Source: Haemophilus parainfluenzae
GTDB taxonomy: Bacteria; Pseudomonadota; Gammaproteobacteria; Enterobacterales; Pasteurellaceae
Reading direction: 5' to 3'
Length of the DNA stretch: 64,000 nucleotides
Assembly: GCF_003252795.1 (NCBI RefSeq)
Contig: NZ_QEPQ01000001.1
Location: forward strand, 310,001-374,000
Shown one piece after another: positions 57,114 to 64,000 of this stretch. The notes beneath the pieces are model-generated. The model did not search any database. It was not told the origin of the DNA and saw only the letters and a list, made by a program, of their open reading frames with translations. A program made the translations under genes and the position numbers. Every line of letters starts with the position of its first letter. Position 1 is the first letter of the stretch.

Positions 57114-58676
57114 TTAGTTTTCAACTTTTCGCCATAGATCCTTACTGTAAATGACGCCCACTGAATTTTTCTTCGCCCCCATAATAGTTGGAGAAAGATA
57201 AACCGGTGTAGTGTACTGGAAAAGCGGTAAAGCAAGGTTTTCCTGTTGGATCTTCTCACTTAATTTTAAGTAAATTTCTGACCGCTCTTTTTCATTTAAG
57301 CTTTTCAATGCTTGCTCAAAAAGTTGGTCATATTCCGCATTGGCATAGCCATTTTTATTATCGGGACTTTTAGAATAGAACAAACCCAAGAATGCCATAG
57401 GATGATTAAAGTCTGCGCACCAGCCAGAACGAATGACTTGGAAATCCCCTTTTTGACGTTTAGCCTGTAATGTTTGCCAATTGACAGGTTGGGCATCCAC
57501 GCGCAACATATCGGATTGTGTTAATTGCCCCACTAAGCGTTGCGCGATATTCACATGCAAGGGCGCATCATCATAAAGCACATTTAAATGTAGCGGATGT
57601 CTTTCATCTATTTTATTTTGAGCTAATAACTGCTCGGCAACAACGGGTTCCCATCTTGAATCTTGTCCATTTAACATGGCTTTCGGTAAAAAATACGAAC
57701 TCGGAATTGCCGCTGGAATCTCATTATTCACAATATTCGTAACCGAAACCAACGAAGCAATCGCCTTACGCACATCTGCCTTAGCAACTTTAGGATCTTT
57801 CAGATTAAATTCATAAAAATATCCACAAAGCTGCGGAAAATGTTGAAGGTCCGCGTTCACTTCTGGTACATCAACCACCACATCAAAGTCAGATAATTTA
57901 GTGGCGAGAAAAGGCAAATATTCTACACGCTCAAAAGCCACATTATTTTTCTGCCAATAATAGGGATTTTTAGTTAAGTGTATGCTTTTCACGCTTTCGC
58001 TTTCGATCATATAAGCCCCGTTTGTCACCGGGTAATCAGGATCGCTATATTGAGGCACAAGACTGATATGCGCCAACATTTCCGGTAAATAAGGGGTTGC
58101 TTTATCAAGCTCAATACGTAAAGTGCGGTCATTTTCCGCATAAATTCCTAAACTCTTAAAAGGTTTATTTTTTTCTAAAACGCCTTTCGCATTTTTTAAA
58201 TTGAGATAAGCTAAATAGGAGCTTAATGAGCTATTTGATTGAGACAGTGCTTGCCAAGAAAGCATGACATCTTGGGCGACTAAAGGATCACCATTTGACC
58301 AACGAAGCCCTTCACGTAAGGTAAAGATCCAGGTTTTGTTGTCTTTTGTTTCCCAACTTTCTGCGATACCCGGCACGATTCTCCCTTCCGGATCATAAGC
58401 GGTTAAACCTTCATATAAATCTCGTAATAAGCCCTCTTGTTCTGGATAACGAACAAACCAAGGCTCAAAAGAAGGGGGATGAGTAAACGCCCGAGTCAGT
58501 AAAGTCCTACTCGGTTTTGATGTATTTTCTTGTTTGATAGACTGGCTTTGTGTTGGTTGCTCATCTGTTTCTGTGTTTATCGATTTCTGGCTGTTTAATT
58601 TATCACAACCACTCAATCCAAAAACGACACCGAAAATAACCGCACTTTTAAGCCAAGTAAGGAAAGAATTATCCAT
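57114..58676 (-). CDS. Family 5 (peptide/nickel type) solute-binding lipoprotein
   Basis: 520 residues from the ATG at 58676. Signal with lipobox LSGC (Cys24). SBP family 5 features: EPWFVRYPEQEGLLRDLYEGLTAYD near the start, GIAESWETKDNKTWIFTLREGLRWSNGDP (the family signature) and a late SGWCADFNHPMAFL. OppA/DppA-like proteins bind peptides; Haemophilus relatives include peptide, heme or glutathione binders, so ligand cannot be given. No permease or ATPase genes adjoin, so it must work with a transporter coded elsewhere. Start overlaps ybaN by 8 bp. Confidence 0.85.
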   Translation of the reverse strand: MDNSFLTWLKSAVIFGVVFGLSGCDKLNSQKSINTETDEQPTQSQSIKQENTSKPSRTLLTRAFTHPPSFEPWFVRYPEQEGLLRDLYEGLTAYDPEGRIVPGIAESWETKDNKTWIFTLREGLRWSNGDPLVAQDVMLSWQALSQSNSSLSSYLAYLNLKNAKGVLEKNKPFKSLGIYAENDRTLRIELDKATPYLPEMLAHISLVPQYSDPDYPVTNGAYMIESESVKSIHLTKNPYYWQKNNVAFERVEYLPFLATKLSDFDVVVDVPEVNADLQHFPQLCGYFYEFNLKDPKVAKADVRKAIASLVSVTNIVNNEIPAAIPSSYFLPKAMLNGQDSRWEPVVAEQLLAQNKIDERHPLHLNVLYDDAPLHVNIAQRLVGQLTQSDMLRVDAQPVNWQTLQAKRQKGDFQVIRSGWCADFNHPMAFLGLFYSKSPDNKNGYANAEYDQLFEQALKSLNEKERSEIYLKLSEKIQQENLALPLFQYTTPVYLSPTIMGAKKNSVGVIYSKDLWRKVEN

Positions 58677-59130
58677 TTTCAACGTCTTCTGTTTTAATCC
58701 AAAAGAAAAAGAACCAGTATTTTACCGCAATTAAAATGGCAATGATCGTTCGACCCACTACACTTGGAGTAAAATAAAAGCCAATTAAAAGCATCGTAGT
58801 TGAAAAGGTTAGAATAGAAATTTTTGCTTTTTTTGTTAATGCACGACGTTCATTAAAGGATTTCAGATACTTTTGATAAAGCTTAGTCCCTAAAAACCAT
58901 TGCTCTAAACGAGATGAACCTTGCGCAAAAGAATAAAGTGTAAGCAATAAAAAAGGTGTAGTCGGAAGAAACGGAAGAAAAATACCAATCACGCCTAAAA
59001 CCAAAGAAATACAGCCTAGTACAATATAAATTGCTTTAATTAAAGGATTTTTGGGGAAGAATTTAAGTGCAACAAAACCGACTATAACCGAAAAAGTGAT
59101 TAAGCCAGAAAACAATAAAGCGTCGTTCAT
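58669..59130 (-). CDS. YbaN family (DUF454) inner-membrane protein
   Basis: 153 residues from the third of three consecutive ATGs (59130), which gives the best spacing to AGGA; the two earlier ones (59133, 59136) are alternatives. DUF454 pattern IFLPFLPTTPFLLLTLYSFAQGSSRLEQW with GxxLPxLPTTPFLLL core. About four hydrophobic segments (10-30, 40-75, 110-145). E. coli ybaN function is not established. Divergent from prlC with about 116 bp between; the downstream binding-protein gene overlaps its end. Confidence 0.85.
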   Translation of the reverse strand: MNDALLFSGLITFSVIVGFVALKFFPKNPLIKAIYIVLGCISLVLGVIGIFLPFLPTTPFLLLTLYSFAQGSSRLEQWFLGTKLYQKYLKSFNERRALTKKAKISILTFSTTMLLIGFYFTPSVVGRTIIAILIAVKYWFFFFWIKTEDVENG

Positions 59131-59246
59131 CATCATTCCTAAATAAAAGTGATACGCAATTATCACTGATTTTTTAGATTTTTCAACCTTGATATTATAG
59201 AATCTACCGCAATTTACTAAAGAAACTATTAGCAAAAGGAATATTT

Positions 59247-61286
59247 ATGTCTAATCCATTACTTCATATTGAAGGCTTACCTCCGTTTTCTCAAATCAAA
59301 CCGGAGCATATTCAACCGGCAATCCAAAAACTCATCGAAGAAAATCGTCAAGCCATTGAACAAGTTTTAAAACAACCGCACTTTACTTGGGAAAACTTTA
59401 TTGAACCTCTTTCTGAAGCAGGCGAGCACTTAAGTCGTGCTTGGTCACCGATCTCCCATTTAAATTCAGTTAAAAACAGCCCTGAATTACGTGATGCGTA
59501 TCAAGCTTGCTTACCACTACTTTCTGAATACAGCACCTGGGTTGGCCAACACGAAGGGTTATACAATGCCTATTTATCCTTAAAAAATAGCCCTGAATTT
59601 GCGACTTATTCCGTTGCACAAAAGAAAGCCATTGAAAATGCACTACGTGATTTTGAGCTTTCAGGTATTGGTTTATCCGAAGAAAAACAAAAACGTTATG
59701 GTGAGATTGTTGCTCGCTTATCTGAATTAAGCTCACAATTTAGCAATAATGTGCTCGATGCCACTATGGGCTGGGAAAAAGTCATTGAAGATGAAAGTGA
59801 ATTAGCAGGTCTTCCTGAATCTGCATTACTTGCGGCAAAACAATCTGCCGAAAGTAAAGGCTTGAAAGGCTATCGCTTTACGTTAGAAATCCCAAGTTAT
59901 TTGCCAATCATGACCTATTGTGAAAATGCAGCATTACGCGAAGAAATGTATCGTGCTTATGCGACTCGCGCTTCAGATCAAGGTCCAAATGCCGGTAAAT
60001 GGGATAACACCGCGATCATTGAAGAAATCATGACATTACGCGTGGAGCTTGCTAAATTGCTAGGTTTTAATACCTATACTGAACGCTCACTTGCGACCAA
60101 AATGGCAGAAAACCCACAACAAGTGTTAGATTTCTTAAATAACCTTGCAGATCGTTCAAAAGCACAAGGTGAGAAAGAATTAGCTGAACTCAAAGCTTAT
60201 TGTGAAAAAGAATTTGGCGTCACTGAACTTGCGCCTTGGGATATCAGTTTCTATTCCGAAAAACAAAAACAACATCTATATGCGATCAATGATGAAGAAC
60301 TTCGTCCTTATTTCCCTGAAGATCGCGTTATTTCGGGTTTATTTGAATTAATTAAGCGTATTTTTAATATTCGTGCAGTTGAACGTTTTGGTGTAGATAC
60401 TTGGCACAAAGATGTACGTTTCTTTGATTTAATTGATGAAACCGATGAAGTACGCGGCAGTTTCTATCTCGATCTTTATGCACGCGAAAATAAACGTGGC
60501 GGCGCATGGATGGATGATTGTATCGGCAGAAAACGCAATGCCGACGGTTCAATTCAAAAACCAGTTGCCTATTTAACGTGTAACTTCAATGCACCTATTG
60601 GTGATAAACCTGCGTTATTCACCCATGATGAAGTCACCACTCTATTCCACGAGTTTGGTCATGGTATTCACCATATGCTCACAAAAGTTGATGTGCCGGA
60701 TGTTGCAGGTATCAATGGTGTACCTTGGGATGCGGTAGAGCTTCCAAGTCAATTTATGGAAAACTGGTGTTGGGAAAAAGAAGCCCTTGATTTTATTTCG
60801 GGTCACTTTGAAACGCACGAACCATTGCCAGAAGAAAAATTAAATCAACTTCTCAAAGCGAGAAACTATCAAGCGGCAATGTTTGTGTTACGTCAGCTTG
60901 AATTTGGCTTGTTTGATTTTACCCTTCATCATACTTTTGAAGTGGGTAAAGCTAACCAAGTACTTGATACCTTAAAAGCAGTGAAAGATAAAGTTGCCGT
61001 GATTAAAGGTGTTGAATGGGCAAGAGCGCCACATAGCTTTAGCCATATTTTTGCGGGCGGTTATGCCGCAGGTTATTACAGCTATTTATGGGCTGAAGTG
61101 CTATCTGCAGATGCCTTCTCTCGCTTTGAAGAAGAAGGGATTTTCAATCCAGTTACGGGTAAATCCTTCTTGGATGAAATTCTCACTCGAGGCGGCTCTG
61201 AAGAACCAATGGTATTATTCAAACGCTTCCGTGGACGTGAACCTCAATTAGATGCATTACTTCGTCATAAAGGCATTGCAAACTAA
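59247..61286 (+). CDS. prlC: Oligopeptidase A
   Basis: 679 residues, M3 metallopeptidase. Zinc site HEFGHGIHH (His468, Glu469, His472) with downstream Glu in PWDAVELPSQFMENW. Cytoplasmic thermolysin-like oligopeptidase that degrades short peptides such as cleaved signal peptides. Plus strand, divergent from ybaN. Ended by a variant uptake-core hairpin. Confidence 0.96.
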   Translation: MSNPLLHIEGLPPFSQIKPEHIQPAIQKLIEENRQAIEQVLKQPHFTWENFIEPLSEAGEHLSRAWSPISHLNSVKNSPELRDAYQACLPLLSEYSTWVGQHEGLYNAYLSLKNSPEFATYSVAQKKAIENALRDFELSGIGLSEEKQKRYGEIVARLSELSSQFSNNVLDATMGWEKVIEDESELAGLPESALLAAKQSAESKGLKGYRFTLEIPSYLPIMTYCENAALREEMYRAYATRASDQGPNAGKWDNTAIIEEIMTLRVELAKLLGFNTYTERSLATKMAENPQQVLDFLNNLADRSKAQGEKELAELKAYCEKEFGVTELAPWDISFYSEKQKQHLYAINDEELRPYFPEDRVISGLFELIKRIFNIRAVERFGVDTWHKDVRFFDLIDETDEVRGSFYLDLYARENKRGGAWMDDCIGRKRNADGSIQKPVAYLTCNFNAPIGDKPALFTHDEVTTLFHEFGHGIHHMLTKVDVPDVAGINGVPWDAVELPSQFMENWCWEKEALDFISGHFETHEPLPEEKLNQLLKARNYQAAMFVLRQLEFGLFDFTLHHTFEVGKANQVLDTLKAVKDKVAVIKGVEWARAPHSFSHIFAGGYAAGYYSYLWAEVLSADAFSRFEEEGIFNPVTGKSFLDEILTRGGSEEPMVLFKRFRGREPQLDALLRHKGIAN

Positions 61287-61301
61287 TGGACTAAAAAAGA
61301 G

Positions 61302-61330
61302 CGGTCAAATTTTTGACCGTTTTTTATTTT
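61302..61330 (+). terminator. Terminator of prlC, GAGCGGTC variant
   Basis: CGGTCAAA (61302-61309) pairs with TTTGACCG (61312-61319), then TTTTTTATTTT. The left arm continues into AAAGAG, the same variant as the oadB terminator. Confidence 0.75.
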
Positions 61331-61349
61331 TCTAATATGCAGAAAACAA

Positions 61350-61377
61350 AAAAGCCCTCGGTAATCCGAAGGCTTTT
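61350..61377. terminator. Bidirectional terminator between prlC and rpsO
   Basis: AAAAGCC (61350-61356) pairs with GGCTTTT (61371-61377), extended by TCGG/CCGA with one mismatch; T runs on both strands. Confidence 0.8.
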
Positions 61378-61399
61378 ATTTTTACTATCGTAATAAAAA

Positions 61400-61669
61400 T
61401 TAGCGACGTAAACCTAAACGAGCGATAGTGCTTTGGTATAAAGCAAGATCAGTACGTTTTAAGTAGTCTAAAAGTTTACGACGACGAGAAACCATACGTA
61501 ATAAACCACGACGACCATGGTGGTCTTTTTTGTGCTCAGCAAAGTGAGCTTGTAAGTGGTTGATTTGTGCAGTTAATAATGCGATTTGAACTTCAGAAGA
61601 ACCAGTATCTTTCGCATCGCGACCAAATTCAGCAACGATTGCTGCTTTTTTTTCAGTACTTAGAGACAT
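61400..61669 (-). CDS. rpsO: 30S ribosomal protein S15
   Basis: 89 residues, family length. [24 protein letters not shown] and [22 protein letters not shown] carry the 16S-rRNA-binding helices. Preceded by AGGAG and a leader hairpin. S15 controls its own translation in E. coli by binding its leader. Confidence 0.97.
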   Translation of the reverse strand: MSLSTEKKAAIVAEFGRDAKDTGSSEVQIALLTAQINHLQAHFAEHKKDHHGRRGLLRMVSRRRKLLDYLKRTDLALYQSTIARLGLRR

Positions 61670-61702
61670 TTTTTACTCCTAAAAGGTAGTGTTATTAATA
61701 CA

Positions 61703-61731
61703 TCATTCGCCGATCTCTAACTCAGCGATGA
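61703..61731 (-). promoter_or_regulatory. Leader hairpin of rpsO, possible S15 autoregulatory element
   Basis: On the minus strand TCATCGCTGA pairs with TCGGCGAATGA (one bulged A), 8-nt loop. It ends 33 bp before the rpsO start. It contains a G-U next to G-C pairs, a feature S15 recognises, but the fold differs from the E. coli pseudoknot. Confidence 0.35.
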
Positions 61732-61801
61732 CAAGGAGCCTGAATTTTAACGATTGAAGCCAATAAAAGCAAGGAATTATTGTACGGTTCCTCTTAAATG
61801 T

Positions 61802-62518
61802 TTAATCACTTTTAAATCCGTTCTTACAAATAATGTCTTGCGCATACTCGCTCAATAAAAATTGATACAATCGTTGCGTCAATTCGGTCTCATTCAGCAT
61901 AGCGAGGACATATTCTGCTCGAATATCGTATTCGGATGGTAATGCATGACAAAGCATCCCCGCATTTTCTAATCTTGTCTGGTAATGCGCATAGCCTAAC
62001 ATCATATCCGCATAATCATTTTTCAAGAGATAATGCGAAGCCATTTCACCTGGTGGCATGACAACTTGATTTTCTGTTCCACCGACCAATTTCAATGCTT
62101 TCGATTTTAACCTTTTACCTTGTTCGGGATAATCTTTTTCAATGAGGTCAAAAAGCTGCCAAGTATAATCACCACAAGGATCACAAACTGGCGTCGACGT
62201 AGCTAATCGATATTGATCATCCAAAAGTAGCTCAAGGGTATCTCGCTGAAATTCTGGCTTATTCTTTGTTGTCAGCATAAGTTGATTATAAGTTAGCACC
62301 TGCTGCTGAAAAACTCGACTCCCTAGTGCAGATACATTTTCTGAATTCGCACTAATAAAAAGATCAGCTAACGCCCCTTGCATTATACGCGTTTTCAACA
62401 AACCAGCGGGCCCCAATATGCATTCAATTTCCACGTCATTATATTGCTTAAATGCACGAGTAAGCTCCAATAAGGCATATCGAAAGCTTCCCGCACTATA
62501 AATAGTGAGTTTATTCAT
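61802..62518 (-). CDS. ModA/WtpA-like binding protein without signal peptide, MolBC operon
   Basis: 238 residues. Type II periplasmic-binding fold of molybdate/tungstate family: MNKLTIYSAGSFRYALLELTRAF, LGPAGLLKTRIMQGALADLFISA (ligand Ser/Gly loop), a Cys-rich STPVCDPCGDY in place of the usual GDP-type loop, and FLLSEYAQDII near the end. There is no signal peptide or lipobox at this start: the second residue onward is the first beta strand. It overlaps molC by 8 bp. Related to the H. influenzae gene beside molBC. It may be cytosolic, acting as a sensor or store, or have lost export. Confidence 0.7.
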   Translation of the reverse strand: MNKLTIYSAGSFRYALLELTRAFKQYNDVEIECILGPAGLLKTRIMQGALADLFISANSENVSALGSRVFQQQVLTYNQLMLTTKNKPEFQRDTLELLLDDQYRLATSTPVCDPCGDYTWQLFDLIEKDYPEQGKRLKSKALKLVGGTENQVVMPPGEMASHYLLKNDYADMMLGYAHYQTRLENAGMLCHALPSEYDIRAEYVLAMLNETELTQRLYQFLLSEYAQDIICKNGFKSD

Positions 62519-63287
62519 CTCTCTGTCCTTCTAACAACACCTCATAAACCGGCACGAAATGGCTAAACGGTTGCTGTTGATATTGCGATTGTTCAACAAT
62601 CATCGGTAAATGAAAAAGTGCGGTCAAATTTTCAGAAGTTAATATCTCATCCGTTTGCCCAAAGCGAATAAAATTTCGATTGATCAAAAGTGTTTTATCC
62701 GCAATCGCTTTTGCATGGTTAGGTTGATGCGTGGTGAAAATAATTCCCAAGCCGTGCTTTTTCGTTAATTGTTTTAAAAGTGATAGCACCGCATCCTGGT
62801 TGGCTAAATCAAGCGCTGAAGTTGGTTCATCCAACAGCATTAAACGACATTCGGATGCAATGGCACGTGCAATCAAGATCAACTGGCGTTGCCCTCCTGA
62901 AAGAGAAGCAAAATCTTGCTCGGCTAAGTGCTGCAACTGTAAATCGGCTAACGCTTGTAACGCCACTTCAATATCTTGTGGTTTGGGCTTACTAAAGGTG
63001 GCAATATGGTTTGAACGCCCCATTAGTACAATATCTAATACCGAATAGGCAAAAGGTGCACTAAAAAATTGCGGAACAAAGCCAATTGAGTCATTCAGCT
63101 GAATATTGCCTTGTAAGGGGCGATGAATGCCAAGTAACAGATCTAACAAGGTACTTTTGCCACAACCATTCTGTCCTAAAATCGCGAGAATCTCTCCTGC
63201 CTGTAAAGCAAAATTGAGATGTTGAAAAAGCAGGTTGTTTTTTTCATAATCAAATGCAAGATCATTTACTTTAATCAAATCAGTCAC
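62511..63287 (-). CDS. molC: ABC transporter ATPase MolC (molybdate/tungstate)
   Basis: 258 residues from the GTG at 63287, chosen because GGAG lies 6 bp upstream; an ATG at 63299 is the alternative. Walker A GQNGCGKSTLL, signature LSGGQRQLI, Walker B LMLLDEPTSALD, switch His in TTHQPNHA. FecCD-type importer ATPase; H. influenzae MolBCA carries molybdate/tungstate at low affinity. Overlaps molB and the ModA-like gene. Confidence 0.88.
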   Translation of the reverse strand: MTDLIKVNDLAFDYEKNNLLFQHLNFALQAGEILAILGQNGCGKSTLLDLLLGIHRPLQGNIQLNDSIGFVPQFFSAPFAYSVLDIVLMGRSNHIATFSKPKPQDIEVALQALADLQLQHLAEQDFASLSGGQRQLILIARAIASECRLMLLDEPTSALDLANQDAVLSLLKQLTKKHGLGIIFTTHQPNHAKAIADKTLLINRNFIRFGQTDEILTSENLTALFHLPMIVEQSQYQQQPFSHFVPVYEVLLEGQRDE

Positions 63288-64000
63288 GCATCGCTCCATT
63301 TCGTTTCAAACGATAAACCAAGATGCCAAATAAAGGTGCGCCAATAAGTGCGGTTAAAATACTGATCGGAATTTCATTGTCGGTTAAGGCTCGAGCCGCA
63401 TTGTCCACCCACAGCATATAAATCGCTCCCACTAACATCGTACAAGGCAATAAACGTTGGTGATTAGCACCGACCAACATGCGACTAATATGCGGAATAA
63501 TTAAACCAACCCAGCCGATACTGCCGCTAATAGCCACCTGGCAAGCGACTAATGTTCCGCTAAGGGCAATCACCAACCAGCGTAATCGCCCAACTTTTAC
63601 CCCTAACGCTTTCGCTTCTTTATCCTCTAAAGAAAGCAAATTTAAACGCCAGCTAAGTTTCAGCAACAATGTTGAACAACACACAAAAGGCACGAAGAAA
63701 AACAGCCATTTTTCCGTATTAGCCGTGGCAAAGCTGCCCATCAACCAAAACACGATACTCGGTAATTTTTCTTCGGTATCAGAAACGTACTGCAACAGGC
63801 TCACTAATGCAGAAAATAGCCCGCTTAAAATCATCCCGATTAAAATCAGCATCAGCAAACTTCTTCGGCCAAACTTTACGCTAAATAAAAAAACAAGCAC
63901 TAGCGTACTTAAACCGAAAAAAATCGTACTGGCAAATAAGCCATACAGACTCAAACTAAAAAAGATGGCCAGTGTGCCGCCAAATGCCGAACCAGAAGTA
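63280..64000 (-). CDS. molB: ABC transporter permease MolB, C-terminal part
   Basis: Partial: open to the right edge, about 240 residues seen. BtuC/FecCD-type permease: SGSAFGGTLAIFF at the edge, GSIGWVGLIIPHISRMLVGANHQRLLPCTMLVGAIYMLWVD (the conserved coupling-helix region) and GEIPIS-type end (DNEIPISILTALIGAPLFGILVYR). Partner of MolC. The binding-protein gene molA would be expected upstream, outside the window. Confidence 0.9.
   Translation of the reverse strand, partial: TSGSAFGGTLAIFFSLSLYGLFASTIFFGLSTLVLVFLFSVKFGRRSLLMLILIGMILSGLFSALVSLLQYVSDTEEKLPSIVFWLMGSFATANTEKWLFFFVPFVCCSTLLLKLSWRLNLLSLEDKEAKALGVKVGRLRWLVIALSGTLVACQVAISGSIGWVGLIIPHISRMLVGANHQRLLPCTMLVGAIYMLWVDNAARALTDNEIPISILTALIGAPLFGILVYRLKRNGAMRD

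Noticed and set aside
59128-59136. Three consecutive ATG as a repeat tract at ybaN
   Set aside because: Too short for phase variation; taken as alternative start codons.
1-64000. CRISPR arrays, insertion sequences, prophage, rRNA
   Set aside because: No regularly spaced repeats, transposase, phage gene or rRNA sequence seen on either strand.

Overview
The window is chromosomal DNA of a Pasteurellaceae bacterium, most likely a Haemophilus close to H. parainfluenzae. Four things point there: low GC, close to 50 copies of the Haemophilus-type DNA uptake core AAGTGCGGT/ACCGCACTT, many of them paired head to head as terminators; gene orders shared with H. influenzae (potABCD, the pit-ygiM-cca-lolB-ispE-prs run, mdh/argR, molB-molC-ModA-like); and proteins of Haemophilus type throughout. 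Species assignment is inference; no 16S or marker search was possible. I see no IS element, prophage, CRISPR array, rRNA or tRNA.

Layout. 1-10.1 kb: end of kdsC, the LetA/LetB lipid-transport pair, proQ-prc, then an envelope group of L,D-transpeptidase, MepK-like endopeptidase and a beta-lactamase-fold hydrolase. 10.1-15.8 kb: pepT (with an FNR-type promoter and a candidate sRNA just behind it) and the spermidine/putrescine importer potABCD. 15.8-23.6 kb: rarA, lolA, ftsK, lrp, radA and a CYTH triphosphatase, all on the minus strand. 23.7-30.3 kb: phosphate transport (PhoU-like plus Pit), ygiM, cca, lolB, ispE, prs. 30.3-33.1 kb: a second candidate sRNA with a CRP-type promoter, mdh, argR and a yfcH-type epimerase. 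33.1-39.5 kb: folC, accD, truA, rplY, a DedA protein, ribE and a NorM-type MATE pump.

39.6-41.5 kb is the one accessory-looking stretch. It is AT-rich, has no uptake core, and carries an orphan Imm8-like immunity protein, an unrecognised small membrane protein and a lone family 2 glycosyltransferase whose first codons form a degenerate tetranucleotide-like tract. 41.5-49.2 kb: rng, putP, cmoB, rlmM, gcvA with the divergent sRNA gene gcvB, and ilvE. 49.3-52.9 kb: the Na+-pumping oxaloacetate decarboxylase operon oadGAB behind a textbook-spaced CRP promoter, with oadA interrupted by one in-frame TAA. 52.9-59.1 kb: a 1149-residue LplT-Aas-type fusion with a MerR-like regulator, a peptide-type solute-binding lipoprotein, and ybaN. 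59.2-64 kb: prlC, rpsO, and a molybdate/tungstate-type ABC system (molB runs off the window).

The observations most worth follow-up are two apparently self-contained minus-strand sRNA genes (about 10,106-10,200 and 30,388-30,484), each with its own promoter, an anti-Shine-Dalgarno-like single-stranded segment and a terminator ending in eight U; the oadA nonsense codon; and the accessory island.
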